Positions 1-8,547 are shown, numbered from the stretch's first letter. The stretch is 64,000 bases of DNA from Sinomonas sp. ASV322 (GCF_030908245.1 NZ_JAVFJJ010000014.1:24117-88116), one strand, 5' to 3'. The notes: generated by a model from the letters alone, not told the origin. Made by a program: numbers and translations.

Positions 1-75
1 ACCCCCCCCCGCCCCCCCCACCCCCCCCCCCCCCCGCGGGGGCGGCCCCCGGGGGGGGGGGCCCCCCCCGCCGTG
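1..75. other. C/G homopolymer tract at window start
   Basis: Almost only runs of C, then G, then C, with a single A at 1 and at 20. The G run at 51-61 followed by a C run is self-complementary. Nothing codes here. It follows the gpmA stop on the minus strand and looks like a contig end or sequencing artefact, though a GC-rich terminator remnant cannot be excluded. Confidence 0.7.
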
Positions 76-88
76 GTTCGCGCGAAGG

Positions 89-835
89 CTACTTCTTGCC
101 CTGGTTCTTGACGGCCTCGATCGACGCCACGGCAGCCTCAGGGTCGAGGTACGTGCCGCCCGGGTTGGTCGGCTGGAAGTCCTCGTCGAGCTCGTAGACG
201 AGCGGGATGCCCGTGGGGATGTTGAGGGCCGCGATGTCCTCGTCGCTGATCCCGTCGAGGTGCTTCACGAGGGCGCGCAGCGAGTTGCCGTGCGCCGTGA
301 CGAGGACGGTCTTGCCGGCCTTGAGGTCTTCCTTGATGTCCGACTCCCAGTACGGGAGGAGACGGATGAGGACGTCCTTGAGGCACTCCGTGCGGGGGAC
401 GTCGTCGCCGAGGTCCGCGTAGCGCGGGTCGCCGACCTGGGAGAACTCGGAATCGTCCGCGAGCGCCGGCGGCGGGGTGTCGTAGGAGCGACGCCATTCC
501 ATGAACTGCTCCTCGCCGAACTCCGCGAGCGTCTGGGCCTTGTCCTTGCCCTGAAGGGCGCCGTAGTGGCGCTCGTTGAGGCGCCAGGAGCGCTTGACGT
601 CGACCCAGCCGCGGTCGGCCTCCGCGAGCGCGATGTTCGCCGTGTTGATCGCACGCTTGAGGCGGGACGTGTAGAGGATGTCCGGGAGCAGGCCCTTCGC
701 GGCGAGCAGCTCGCCACCGCGCCGAGCCTCTTCGCGGCCCTGGTCATTGAGGTCCACGTCAACCCAGCCCGTGAAGAGGTTCTTGGCGTTCCAGTCGCTG
801 TGCCCGTGGCGCAGCAGGATCAGCGTGTAAGTCAT
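89..835 (-). CDS. gpmA: 2,3-bisphosphoglycerate-dependent phosphoglycerate mutase
   Basis: Cytosolic glycolytic enzyme interconverting 3- and 2-phosphoglycerate through a phosphohistidine. At 248 residues it has the normal family length. The RHG motif places the phospho-acceptor at His10, the second catalytic histidine is His182 in TAHGNSLR, and the acid/base Glu89 sits in RLNERHYG. The protein matches the family from end to end and the ATG start is unambiguous. It ends close to the ATPase gene of the bacteriocin cassette (9-nt gap), but it is a housekeeping gene with much higher GC3, so the cassette appears to have inserted upstream of it. Confidence 0.97.
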   Translation of the reverse strand: MTYTLILLRHGHSDWNAKNLFTGWVDVDLNDQGREEARRGGELLAAKGLLPDILYTSRLKRAINTANIALAEADRGWVDVKRSWRLNERHYGALQGKDKAQTLAEFGEEQFMEWRRSYDTPPPALADDSEFSQVGDPRYADLGDDVPRTECLKDVLIRLLPYWESDIKEDLKAGKTVLVTAHGNSLRALVKHLDGISDEDIAALNIPTGIPLVYELDEDFQPTNPGGTYLDPEAAVASIEAVKNQGKK

Positions 836-844
836 GGAGACATG

Positions 845-1492
845 CTATCGGGCGGGCTGATCCAAGCTCATGCGCTCGTCACATGCTGCCATGAGGCTCT
901 CGTCATGCGTCGCAATGACGACGGCGGCTCCCCGGGCCGCTTCTCCCACGAGGAAGCTCGTGACGAGGTTCCGGTTGTCGAGGTCGAGGGAGGCGGTCGG
1001 CTCGTCGGCGAAGATGACGTCCGCCGAGCGAAACATTGCACGGGCCAGGCCGACGCGCTGTTTCTCCCCGCCGCTCAGCGTCGAAACCTTGTCCGAGGAC
1101 CGGCCGCCCAGCCCCACCCGTTCGAGGACCTCCTCGACGGCCGTCTTGTGGCCCGCCCGGAGGCCGAAGAGGGGCAGCCTCGACAGCGCCACGTTGTAGG
1201 CGATCGATTCCTCGTCGATGAGCCCATAGTCCTGGAAGACGAACGCCGCGTGCCGCTGCCAGAACCCACGACGACGGCGGTCCTCCCAGCGGGTGGCGTC
1301 TTGGCCTTCGACGAGGACTCTGCCGCCGTCGACACGACGGAGGAGGCCGAGCACGTTGAGCAAGGTGGTCTTGCCGGATCCGCTCGGACCGACGAGCGCG
1401 AGAGTGCTGCCGGGCTTCGCGGCGACGCTCCGCCGCGTCACGACGTCGTGCCCGTCGATCGTGACGGTCACATTCTCTGCGGTGATTTCCAT
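845..1492 (-). CDS. Bacteriocin-type ABC transporter ATPase (lactococcin 972 group)
   Basis: A 215-residue ATPase. Walker A GPSGSGKT is at 35-42, the signature LSGGEKQR at 139-146, Walker B VIFADEP at 159-165 and the switch His at about 196 (ATHDE). The size and VFQDYGLIDEESIAYN region resemble the ATPases encoded with lactococcin 972-like bacteriocins. A longer reading frame runs upstream, but the ATG at 1492 lies just after the permease stop (11-nt gap), so I chose that start. It is the last gene of the three-gene operon and presumably powers the membrane protein encoded at 1504-3516, for secretion or immunity. Confidence 0.88.
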   Translation of the reverse strand: MEITAENVTVTIDGHDVVTRRSVAAKPGSTLALVGPSGSGKTTLLNVLGLLRRVDGGRVLVEGQDATRWEDRRRRGFWQRHAAFVFQDYGLIDEESIAYNVALSRLPLFGLRAGHKTAVEEVLERVGLGGRSSDKVSTLSGGEKQRVGLARAMFRSADVIFADEPTASLDLDNRNLVTSFLVGEAARGAAVVIATHDESLMAACDERMSLDQPAR

Positions 1493-1503
1493 GGTGTTCC
1501 CCT

Positions 1504-3516
1504 TCAGGCTTTGCGGGCGAGCGTCTTCGCGAAGACGCTCTTGACGGACGTCAGGTGCAGGGCCACCGAGATGGCGAGGTACAGAGGTATCTCGGCCAGG
1601 GTCCAGAGGACTTCCGGCCTCCTTCCCCCGCCGAGCACGGCGAACAGGGCGATGCCGAGAGCCGTAGCGAGCGCTGCCTCCCACACGATCCGGCTCGCGA
1701 GTGACTTCAGCCAAGGCCAGCCGGCCGCCCTCTGGGCGAAGAGGCGTTTGGCGCGCGAGATGGCATAGATCATGGCCGAGACCGCAATACTCATAGTGAG
1801 TGCGAGCAGTACGAGGGCGAACGAGAGGGTCTTGAGACCGGCGGACTGGTTCTGGAGCTGGCTGTTGTAGAGCGCGGCATCGGAGATCCGGTCGACCGAC
1901 AGGACGGCAGGTTCGAGGGGCGACGACTCGAGGTAGTCCCTGACCCAAGCAGCATCGGTGAAGGAAAGGTTCCCTGACGAGAGCAACGCGCCGATAGTGC
2001 TGTCCTTGAGCGCCTCGGCCGGGCGGGTGACAACGACGATGAGCGGATTACTGAAATACGCCATTTCACCGGGGCCCGGGGGCATTGCAGGGAAAGGCTC
2101 CGCGCCGGCATAGCGGTAGTACGTGAGGTTCTCACCTATACCGCCCAGTTTTCTCCCCGAACGATTCCACAAACTGAACTGGTCGCCCCAGGTCGCGCGA
2201 ACTTCTTCAGGAAGGCTCTCGTAATCGACCTTCTCTCCCGCCGAGCCAAGGGCATCGGTATCTGTGGCATTCGACCCAATGAGCGGCGAGATCTTTTGGA
2301 GATAGTCCGGGTTGACGAGAACGATGCAGTCAAACTCCCCGACCTCAGCGCGATTCCTCCGTGAGGGATCGCTGCCACTCCGTGGAGCGAGGGCGTACGA
2401 GAATGTGAGCTTTCCGGCATGTGAGGCGGCGGCGACCATGTCACGAAGGGGTCCGTCGTATGTGCGGGAGAACTCCTCCGGCGTTCCGCCACTACCCGAC
2501 AGCCGCAGCGCCACGTTGTCCTTGAGCACGTGCCATTTCGCGTTCTGGTTCGAGAGATTCGTGGCCTCGGCGATGGACGCCCCCACCACGGGGAGCATGA
2601 CGGCGACCAGCACGAGCGTGGCCGCCTTCAACACCTCGCTCGAGGCGCGGAAATGCCGCTCGGGCGGCTCACGCGAGGCGATTCCGTCGACACTCGGCCA
2701 CGTCATGGCCCCGATCACGAGCGCGCATGCGAGCATCCCGGCGACGGTGGCTGCTAGTAGGAGCCCCAGCACGGAGAGGAACTCCGCGAGATGGGACGCC
2801 TTGCCCTGGAGGGCGACGGCGACGACAGCGACCACGACTCCGACGAGCGCAGGTCCCGCGAACGAGGAAACCACCGAGAGCAGGTCCTCAAGGACAATCC
2901 TCGGCGTCGGCGCGCCGTTGAGGACCTTAAGCGCCCGAGCCTTCGCCCGCAATACGTACCACGTGACAACCATCGTCCCGGCGAGGATCACGCATGTGAG
3001 AAAGGCCAGCCACGCGCCGGTCCCCACGAGGGACTGGACAAGGATGTCGCTTGCCTTCTTGGGCATGACATTTCGGTCGATCCCATGGGCATCGACCCAC
3101 AACACAAGTTCCGCGACCGCCTCTCGGGCGCCCGAGTAAACGTAGGGACCGTTGAGGGAGGCCGCACCGAGATCACGCGCCGAACGAAGTTCGCCGTGCA
3201 TACCCGGCTTGAACCAATCAATGTCCTGCGGTTCTGACGGGCCGCTGCTCCCGAAGACGTAAAGCGAGCGCGAGTTGAAGAAGTCGCTGGGATCCGCCAC
3301 GACCTTGGCGATCCGCAGACCTGTCCGGTCCGCGAGCGAGCCGAGTTCCGCGACGACCTGATCCTTCGAAATCTTGCTGTGTGTGAAGTCGAGGCTGGCC
3401 GTGTAGTCGGAGCGCCACGGAAACGCGCTCTCTTCGGTCGTGATCACGATCCCGGCGAGCAGGGACAGGAAGATGACGATACCGAAGGAGGTGATCCTGA
3501 CGAGAGCTTTGAGCAT
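1504..3516 (-). CDS. Bacteriocin-associated integral membrane protein (putative permease)
   Basis: 670 residues. An N-terminal membrane segment (about 8-27) is followed by an extracytoplasmic stretch of about 140 residues. A cluster of hydrophobic segments (about 165-190, 213-235, 245-270, 297-315) follows, then a second large outside domain and three C-terminal segments, giving 7-8 in all. This is the layout of the roughly 650-residue bacteriocin-associated membrane proteins found with lactococcin 972-like peptides. Its partners are the ATPase downstream and the precursor peptide upstream. The family is thought to act in export or producer immunity; which one applies here is not visible. GC is clearly lower than in flanking housekeeping genes, suggesting transfer. 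Confidence 0.85.
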   Translation of the reverse strand: MLKALVRITSFGIVIFLSLLAGIVITTEESAFPWRSDYTASLDFTHSKISKDQVVAELGSLADRTGLRIAKVVADPSDFFNSRSLYVFGSSGPSEPQDIDWFKPGMHGELRSARDLGAASLNGPYVYSGAREAVAELVLWVDAHGIDRNVMPKKASDILVQSLVGTGAWLAFLTCVILAGTMVVTWYVLRAKARALKVLNGAPTPRIVLEDLLSVVSSFAGPALVGVVVAVVAVALQGKASHLAEFLSVLGLLLAATVAGMLACALVIGAMTWPSVDGIASREPPERHFRASSEVLKAATLVLVAVMLPVVGASIAEATNLSNQNAKWHVLKDNVALRLSGSGGTPEEFSRTYDGPLRDMVAAASHAGKLTFSYALAPRSGSDPSRRNRAEVGEFDCIVLVNPDYLQKISPLIGSNATDTDALGSAGEKVDYESLPEEVRATWGDQFSLWNRSGRKLGGIGENLTYYRYAGAEPFPAMPPGPGEMAYFSNPLIVVVTRPAEALKDSTIGALLSSGNLSFTDAAWVRDYLESSPLEPAVLSVDRISDAALYNSQLQNQSAGLKTLSFALVLLALTMSIAVSAMIYAISRAKRLFAQRAAGWPWLKSLASRIVWEAALATALGIALFAVLGGGRRPEVLWTLAEIPLYLAISVALHLTSVKSVFAKTLARKA

Positions 3517-3555
3517 GGTGAAGTGGGCCCCTTGGAGGAGTGCTGGAAATGCGGG

Positions 3556-3593
3556 CTCGCTTTTGGCGCGCGGGACCGCGCGCCAAAAGCGAG
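3556..3593. terminator. 18-bp perfect inverted repeat between precursor and membrane-protein genes
   Basis: Arms 3556-3573 and 3576-3593 are exact reverse complements (CTCGCTTTTGGCGCGCGG), leaving only 2 nt between them. On the minus strand the hairpin begins 15 nt after the precursor stop and ends about 40 nt before the next start. There is no T-run after it, so a partial terminator or processing signal is more likely than a full stop. It would favour excess precursor mRNA over transporter mRNA. Confidence 0.7.
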
Positions 3594-3608
3594 ATTTGTC
3601 AGCGCAGA

Positions 3609-3902
3609 CTACCCGCAGACCCAGTAGTACCAGCGGTTATTGGTCCAAATGGTGGCAGTATGCCACGCATTCGACCATCTCCCAGGCCAAGTTTCGGCGG
3701 TGCGCTGGGTGCCCCAGTCATTCACGACGGTCGACCCATGGCACCGATCGACGAGGTAATCCGAGTAGATCCCCCCGTTGTACCCGTAGTTCCACGTGCC
3801 GCCCTCGTTGGGGTACTGCGTCCACGCATTTGCGGCCGCCGCGCCTGTCGTCGTCAGGAGGCCGGTCAAGGCGAGGCCGGCCATCACCTTCTTTGCCTTC
3901 AT
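3609..3902 (-). CDS. Lactococcin 972-family bacteriocin precursor
   Basis: A 97-residue secreted peptide. A lysine-rich N-terminus, a hydrophobic core (about 7-25) and AAAANA before Trp27 form a Sec signal peptide, leaving a mature chain of about 71 residues. The mature part carries the family hallmarks: GGTWNYG near the start, GGIYSDYL, an internal Trp/Gly-rich segment and an aromatic C-terminus (RWYYWVCG). Lactococcin 972 itself blocks septum formation by binding lipid II; that activity is only inferred here. Two cysteines (Cys54 and Cys96) could form a disulfide, which as far as I recall the type member lacks. The ATG at 3902 is chosen because it begins the signal peptide; a longer frame upstream is not plausible. 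It is the first gene of the cassette. Confidence 0.88.
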   Translation of the reverse strand: MKAKKVMAGLALTGLLTTTGAAAANAWTQYPNEGGTWNYGYNGGIYSDYLVDRCHGSTVVNDWGTQRTAETWPGRWSNAWHTATIWTNNRWYYWVCG

Positions 3903-3974
3903 GTTGTCCCCACTCCCGTAGATGCAAAGGGGACAAGTCCAACCGTGCAAAGGATCCAGTCCCCCTGATGGATG

Positions 3975-3995
3975 CCGCGACCGCATGTGTCGCGG
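3975..3995. promoter_or_regulatory. Inverted repeat upstream of the bacteriocin gene
   Basis: CCGCGAC (3975-3981) and GTCGCGG (3989-3995) are separated by 7 nt, about 73 nt upstream of the precursor start. It could be a regulator site or a leader hairpin. No regulator gene sits next to the cassette, so the assignment is weak. Confidence 0.35.
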
Positions 3996-4060
3996 TGATC
4001 CGACTTTTCCCGGCATTCGGATTCCGGTCAACACTGAATCGCGTAAGGCGGACCACGCCT

Positions 4061-4168
4061 CAGTGGTGGGCTCGACTTGGAAACCGCCAAGTCGGACGAG
4101 GACGCAGTGGTGGACGGGCTGCGCCCCAACGGGCTCCGTGGTGGCCGCAAATAGCCCTCAGTGGTGGG
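4061..4168. repeat. Repeated CAGTGGTGG motif
   Basis: CAGTGGTGG occurs at 4061, 4105 and 4159, with a variant CCGTGGTGG at about 4135, around the 3' end of the methyltransferase gene. The last copy encodes that gene's final His-His-stop. A small hairpin (CGACTTGG 4073-4080 with CCAAGTCG 4087-4094) lies among them and may terminate the methyltransferase transcript. Confidence 0.4.
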
Positions 4169-4976
4169 GTGCCACGGCGCCCCACGCGACCGTGAGCTCG
4201 CCGAGCCGCCAGCGCGCGGGCCCGTCGGCGAGGGGCCACCCCGACTCCCGCATGGCGCGGGCCATCGCGATCCAGCGCTGACGGTTGCCGAACGGGGCGA
4301 GAGACGCGGCGGCGAGCCACGCGCCGTCGAGCGCCTGAAGAAAGTCGTACACGGGCTCGCCGGGGACGTTCCGGTGGATGAGCGCCTTCGGGAGCCGCTC
4401 GGCGACGTCGGACGGCCGCTCGAAGGAACCGAAGCGCACGGCAACTGACAGCGTGCGGGGGCCATCGGCGTCGAGCGCCACCCACGCGGCGCGGCGCCCG
4501 ATCTCGTCGCATGTGCCCTCGACGAAGAGCCCACCCGGCGCGAGCCGCGAGCAGACGAGCTCCCAGATGGCGCCGACGTCGCCCTCTTCGTACTGCCGGA
4601 GGACATTGAAGGCGCGGACGAGCGCGGGCGGCTCGGCGACGGAGAGCTCGAAACCGCCGAGCCGGAAGTCGAGGCCGTCCCGCTCGAGCGGCTTCGCGGC
4701 GGCGACACGGGTCGGCTCGATCTCGACTCCCGTGAGCCGAAAGTCCTCGCGAACGGCGCGGAGGCGATCGAAGAGTTCGAGGGCGGTCGTGGGCGACGCG
4801 CCGTAGCCGAGGTCGACGGCGAGCGGTGCGCCGGGGAACGACCTCAGGCGGCGCGCGTGGGCCCCCGTGATCCAGCGGTCGACGCGCCGCATGCGATTGG
4901 GGTTCGTGGTGCCTCGGGTGACGTTGCCCACGGGTCGGCCGCGGGTGGCCCGGATGGGGGCCGCCTTCTGCACCAT
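4158..4976 (-). CDS. Class I SAM-dependent methyltransferase-like protein
   Basis: 272 residues. The glycine-rich SAM-binding loop appears as VDLGYGASPTT (about residues 54-64), followed by GVEIEP as the acidic end of strand 2 and a later RAFNVLRQYEEG segment, consistent with a Rossmann-fold methyltransferase. No substrate-specific domain is recognisable. It lies just upstream of the bacteriocin cassette and 10 nt downstream of the DUF2516 gene in the same direction, so the two may be cotranscribed. Both look like ordinary chromosomal genes. The ATG at 4976 is used; a methionine 28 residues in (MRRVDRWI) is an alternative start. Confidence 0.75.
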   Translation of the reverse strand: MVQKAAPIRATRGRPVGNVTRGTTNPNRMRRVDRWITGAHARRLRSFPGAPLAVDLGYGASPTTALELFDRLRAVREDFRLTGVEIEPTRVAAAKPLERDGLDFRLGGFELSVAEPPALVRAFNVLRQYEEGDVGAIWELVCSRLAPGGLFVEGTCDEIGRRAAWVALDADGPRTLSVAVRFGSFERPSDVAERLPKALIHRNVPGEPVYDFLQALDGAWLAAASLAPFGNRQRWIAMARAMRESGWPLADGPARWRLGELTVAWGAVAPHH

Positions 4977-4986
4977 GGGCGGCGCG

Positions 4987-5298
4987 TCAGCGTGACGAGA
5001 CGGCCGGACGCACGTCGGCGAGATACACGCCCGCAGCGGTGGCGGCGGCGATGTTGAAGAGGCTCATGCCGAAGAACGGATTCGGCACGGGCAGCGCGGA
5101 GATCACGCCCACGAACGCGGCCGCGCCGGTGATGCCGAGCCAGAAGCCCTTCGTGCGCTTGGAGCCTGCCTCGAACGCGCGCGGCTTCCGCACGGTGCAG
5201 TCGATGAAGGCCCAGAGCGTGAGCGCAGCGCAGAAGATCGAGACGAGGAAGGAGATCCCGAAGTCGGTGTAGAAGATCAGAAGGCGGCCGCTCACCAT
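4987..5298 (-). CDS. DUF2516 family membrane protein
   Basis: A 103-residue protein with an N-terminal membrane segment (about 12-32), a basic cytoplasmic loop containing FEAGSKRTKGFWLGIT and two further hydrophobic segments (about 55-70 and 76-95). Order and spacing fit the actinobacterial DUF2516 family, whose function is unknown. It directly precedes the methyltransferase gene on the minus strand. Confidence 0.8.
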   Translation of the reverse strand: MVSGRLLIFYTDFGISFLVSIFCAALTLWAFIDCTVRKPRAFEAGSKRTKGFWLGITGAAAFVGVISALPVPNPFFGMSLFNIAAATAAGVYLADVRPAVSSR

Positions 5299-5340
5299 CC
5301 CAGCCTACTCAGCGCCGGGCGCTTGGCGGAAAAAGGGGTC

Positions 5341-6504
5341 TCAGTCGAGCGCGTCGAGCCCCTGGGCAAGATCGGCCCACAAGTCGTCGACGTTCTCGAT
5401 GCCCACACTGAGCCGCACGAGCCCCTCGGGCACCGTGAGCGGTTCCGCGGTGTGGCGACGACGCCGCTCGATCGTCGACTCGACGCCGCCGAGCGAGGTC
5501 GCAGGGAGCCACAGCGCAAGGGAGGCGACGAGCGCGTCAGCCGCGGCGGCGTCGTCCAGCTCGATGCTGATGATCGAGCCGAAGCCATCGAACTGGGCCG
5601 CCGCGCGCTCGTGCCCCGGGTCCGAGACAAGTCCGGGGTAGCGCGTGCGGCGCACCGCGGGGTGGCCCTCGAGGCGACGCGCTAGCTCGCCCGCCGTCTC
5701 CTGCGAGCGCTCGACCCGCAGCGCGAGGGTGCGGAGCCCGCGGAGGCCGAGCCAAGCCTCCATCGGCCCGGCGATCGCGCCGTGCAGCGTGCGGTGCGCG
5801 AGGAGGCGAGCGCGGAGCGCGTCGTCGGCGGTGACGGCGAGGCCGAGGAGGACGTCGGAATGCCCCGCGAGATACTTCGTGGCCGAATGCACGACGACGT
5901 CGGCGCCCACGCTGAGCGGTCGCTGGCCGAGCGGCGTGCTGAACGTGTTGTCGACGACGACGAGCGCCCCGACGGCGTGGGCCGCGGCGACGAGCGCGGG
6001 GACGTCGGCGACCTCCATCATGGGGTTCGTGGGGCTCTCGATCCACAGGAGATCAGCGCCGTCGAGCGCGGCGACGACCGCCTCGGTGTCCGCGATGTCC
6101 ACGGAGCGCAGCTCGAGCTCGCCCCGCTCCCCCTTGCTCTGCGCGAGGCCGAGCGTGCCCGAGTACGAGTGCGCGGGCGCGACGAGCACGCCGCCGACGG
6201 GCACGAGGCTCAAGGCCCCGGCGATGGCACCCATGCCCGACGAGAAGAGGAGGGCGGGCACGTCGGTGCCTTCAAGTCGAGCGACGGCCTCCTCGAACGG
6301 CTCCCACGTGGGGTTCGAGAACCGCGCATAGCCCCGCGCGCCCTCGCCGACCGAGCCGAGCCCCACAAACGTCGACGAGAACACGACGCTCGGGTTGACC
6401 GGAGTGTCGTGGCCGCGTTCCGGGCGGCCCGCGGCCACCGCGAGCGTCTCGGGGGAAAGAGCCGCGAGGGCATCGGAGTCCAGGTGGGGGTACGCGTCCG
6501 CCAT
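5341..6504 (-). CDS. Cys/Met-metabolism PLP-dependent enzyme (cystathionine gamma-synthase/lyase type)
   Basis: 387 residues, the usual family length. The PLP-binding lysine is Lys210 in SATKYLAGH, preceded by VVVDNTFSTP (Asp185), and the substrate-binding tyrosine/arginine region is YARFSNPTW. These features define the trans-sulfuration PLP family. Sequence alone does not separate gamma-synthase, gamma-lyase and methionine gamma-lyase activities. The start is the ATG at 6504. Its AGGAGG sits only one base upstream, which is unusually close, so a leaderless transcript is possible. It is divergent from tmk. Confidence 0.88.
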   Translation of the reverse strand: MADAYPHLDSDALAALSPETLAVAAGRPERGHDTPVNPSVVFSSTFVGLGSVGEGARGYARFSNPTWEPFEEAVARLEGTDVPALLFSSGMGAIAGALSLVPVGGVLVAPAHSYSGTLGLAQSKGERGELELRSVDIADTEAVVAALDGADLLWIESPTNPMMEVADVPALVAAAHAVGALVVVDNTFSTPLGQRPLSVGADVVVHSATKYLAGHSDVLLGLAVTADDALRARLLAHRTLHGAIAGPMEAWLGLRGLRTLALRVERSQETAGELARRLEGHPAVRRTRYPGLVSDPGHERAAAQFDGFGSIISIELDDAAAADALVASLALWLPATSLGGVESTIERRRRHTAEPLTVPEGLVRLSVGIENVDDLWADLAQGLDALD

Positions 6505-6621
6505 GCCTCCTAGGGTATGACGAGTTCTCGCGCGGACCGCCGCTGGTTCTCCCTCGCGACTTCTCCTCCACATCTAGGCCCTGGGCACGCACCTGGAGCG
6601 AGCAGTCGGTAGGCTTGGTGG

Positions 6622-7395
6622 GTGCCCTCGGACTCCGCGGCTTCTCCCACCACGCCCGCACTCGCTTCTCCCACCACGCCCGCACTCGCTTCTCCTGCCC
6701 TGCGCTCCCCTGCCCTGCCTCTTCCAGGCCTCTTTGTCGCGTTCGAGGGCGGCGACGGCGCCGGAAAGTCGACGCAGGCGAGGCTCCTCGCGGAGGCCCT
6801 CCGCGACGCGGGCCACGACGTGCTGCTCACGCGCGAGCCCGGCGGGACACCGATCGGCGAGAAGCTCCGCTCCCTCGTGCTCGACCACGGCCACGGCGAA
6901 GTCGACCCGCGCACGGAAGCCCTCATCTTCGCGGCAGCCCGGGCGGCGCACGTGGCCCAGGCGATCCGGCCGGCCCTCGGGCGTGGCGAGGTCGTTCTGA
7001 CCGACCGGTACATCGGCTCGTCAATCGTGTATCAGGGCGTCGGACGCGGGCTTGGCGCCGAGGCCGTCCGCGATCTCAACGCGTGGGCAACGGACGGGCT
7101 GTGGCCCGATGTGACCGTGCTGCTCGATGTCGACGAGGCCGAGGGACGCGCGCGGCGCACGGCCGGCGACGCCGCCGAGGACCGCCTCGAGTCCGAGCCG
7201 GACGCATTCCACCGGGACGTCCGGACCGCGTTCCTCGAACTGGCCGCGGCACAGCCGGACGCCTATCTCGTGCTCGATGCGCGGCGCGACTCAGCAGACC
7301 TCGCAGGCGAGATCCTCGCCGCGGTTGGCCGGGCGCTCGAGGCGAGGGCCGCCGTCGTGCGTTCTGCGCCGGGCCCCCGGGGAGGGCGCCCATGA
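6622..7395 (+). CDS. tmk: Thymidylate kinase with repetitive N-terminal extension
   Basis: Converts dTMP to dTDP. The family domain starts only at about residue 36 (GLFVAFEGGDGAGKST; P-loop 42-50), followed by LTREPGGT and the LTDRYIGSS motif. From the GTG start at 6622 the product has 257 residues, and its first 35 are a low-complexity Ser/Pro/Ala segment encoded by a 24-bp tandem repeat. Either translation begins further in, or the extension is a lineage-specific tail. The TGA overlaps the holB ATG by 4 nt, so the two genes are translationally coupled. Confidence 0.93.
   Translation: MPSDSAASPTTPALASPTTPALASPALRSPALPLPGLFVAFEGGDGAGKSTQARLLAEALRDAGHDVLLTREPGGTPIGEKLRSLVLDHGHGEVDPRTEALIFAAARAAHVAQAIRPALGRGEVVLTDRYIGSSIVYQGVGRGLGAEAVRDLNAWATDGLWPDVTVLLDVDEAEGRARRTAGDAAEDRLESEPDAFHRDVRTAFLELAAAQPDAYLVLDARRDSADLAGEILAAVGRALEARAAVVRSAPGPRGGRP
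6641..6688 (+). repeat. 24-bp tandem repeat (2 exact copies plus a degenerate third) in tmk
   Basis: Copies at 6641-6664 and 6665-6688 are identical and begin CTTCTCCCACCACGCC. A degenerate third copy follows to about 6728. The period is a multiple of three and encodes ASPTTPAL repeats. Confidence 0.85.
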
Positions 7396-8534
7396 CGGTC
7401 TGGGACCAGCTCGTGGGGCAGGCGTCCGTCGTCGAGCAGCTCCGCCGGGCTGCGGCGGGCGAAGGCCTCACCCACGCGTGGCTCTTCACGGGTCCGCCCG
7501 GGTCGGGGCGTTCGACGGCGGCCAAGGCGTTCGCGGCGGCGCTCAACTGCGAGGTCGACGACGTCACGGCGCGGGGCTGTGGCGTGTGCGCCGGGTGCCG
7601 CGCGGTGCTCGCGGAGTCGCACGGCGACGTGACGTTCGTGCGAACGGAAAGGGTCACGATCACGATCGACGAGGCCCGCGAGCTCGTCGCGAAGTCGGGC
7701 GACCGGCCGTCCACGGGGCGGTGGCGGATCATCGTCGTCGAGGACGCGGACCGCATGGCCGAGCGCACCACGAATGTGCTCCTCAAGGCCATCGAGGAAC
7801 CGACGCCGCGCACGATCTGGATGCTGTGCGCGCCGTCCCCCGCAGACGTCCTGGTCACGATCCGCTCGCGCTGCCGGCCCGTGGGGCTGCGCCTCCCGCC
7901 CGCCGCGGACGTCGCGGCTCTGCTCGTCGAGCGCGACGGCGCCGACCCGGCCCTCGCACTGCAGGCCGCCCGCTCGGCCCAGAGCCACATCGGCATCGCA
8001 CGGCGGCTCGTGCACGACGCCGCGGCCCGCGAGCGGCGGACCGCGACCGTGCGGCTTCCCCTCACGCTCTCGACCGTCTCGCAGGCCGTGAACCTCGCGG
8101 AACAGCTCGTGAAGATCGCGACGGACGAGGCCGCGAGCTCGAACGAGGAGCGCGACGCGCGCGAGCGCGCACGGCTCCTCGAGAGCCTCGGCGTCGGCGC
8201 CGACGAAAAGCTGCCCCCGACGCTGCGCGCCCAGCTGCGGCAGCTCGAGGAGGACCAGAAGCGGCGCGCCAAGCGGTCCGTGACCGATTCGCTCGACCGA
8301 ACGCTCACGGATCTGCTCTCGTTCTACCGCGACGTGCTCGTGCTCCAGCTCGGCGGCGCGGTCGAGCCGGTCAATGCCGAACTCGCGGCCGAGATCGCGG
8401 AATTCGCGGCCTCGTCGACGGCAGACGTAACCCTCGCGCGCATGGACGCGATCAATACAACGAGACAACGCATCACGACATCCAACGTGGCTCCGCTCCT
8501 CGCGGTCGAAGCCATGGCCGTCAGCCTGATCTGA
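7392..8534 (+). CDS. holB: DNA polymerase III subunit delta'
   Basis: Clamp-loader subunit of the replicative polymerase. 380 residues from the ATG at 7392, which overlaps the tmk stop as ATGA. The AAA+ domain has a Walker A-like GPPGSGRS at 34-41, a four-cysteine zinc module (Cys53, 63, 66, 69; GCGVCAGC) and the sensor/Walker B region IIVVEDADRM, as in other delta' proteins. The C-terminal helical domain is present. The pairing with tmk is conserved across actinobacteria. Confidence 0.93.
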   Translation: MTVWDQLVGQASVVEQLRRAAAGEGLTHAWLFTGPPGSGRSTAAKAFAAALNCEVDDVTARGCGVCAGCRAVLAESHGDVTFVRTERVTITIDEARELVAKSGDRPSTGRWRIIVVEDADRMAERTTNVLLKAIEEPTPRTIWMLCAPSPADVLVTIRSRCRPVGLRLPPAADVAALLVERDGADPALALQAARSAQSHIGIARRLVHDAAARERRTATVRLPLTLSTVSQAVNLAEQLVKIATDEAASSNEERDARERARLLESLGVGADEKLPPTLRAQLRQLEEDQKRRAKRSVTDSLDRTLTDLLSFYRDVLVLQLGGAVEPVNAELAAEIAEFAASSTADVTLARMDAINTTRQRITTSNVAPLLAVEAMAVSLI

Positions 8535-8547
8535 GGAGAAGAACCCC

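Noticed and set aside
4061-4168. CAGTGGTGG copies as an insertion-sequence end
   Set aside because: No transposase, no terminal inverted repeats and uneven spacing.
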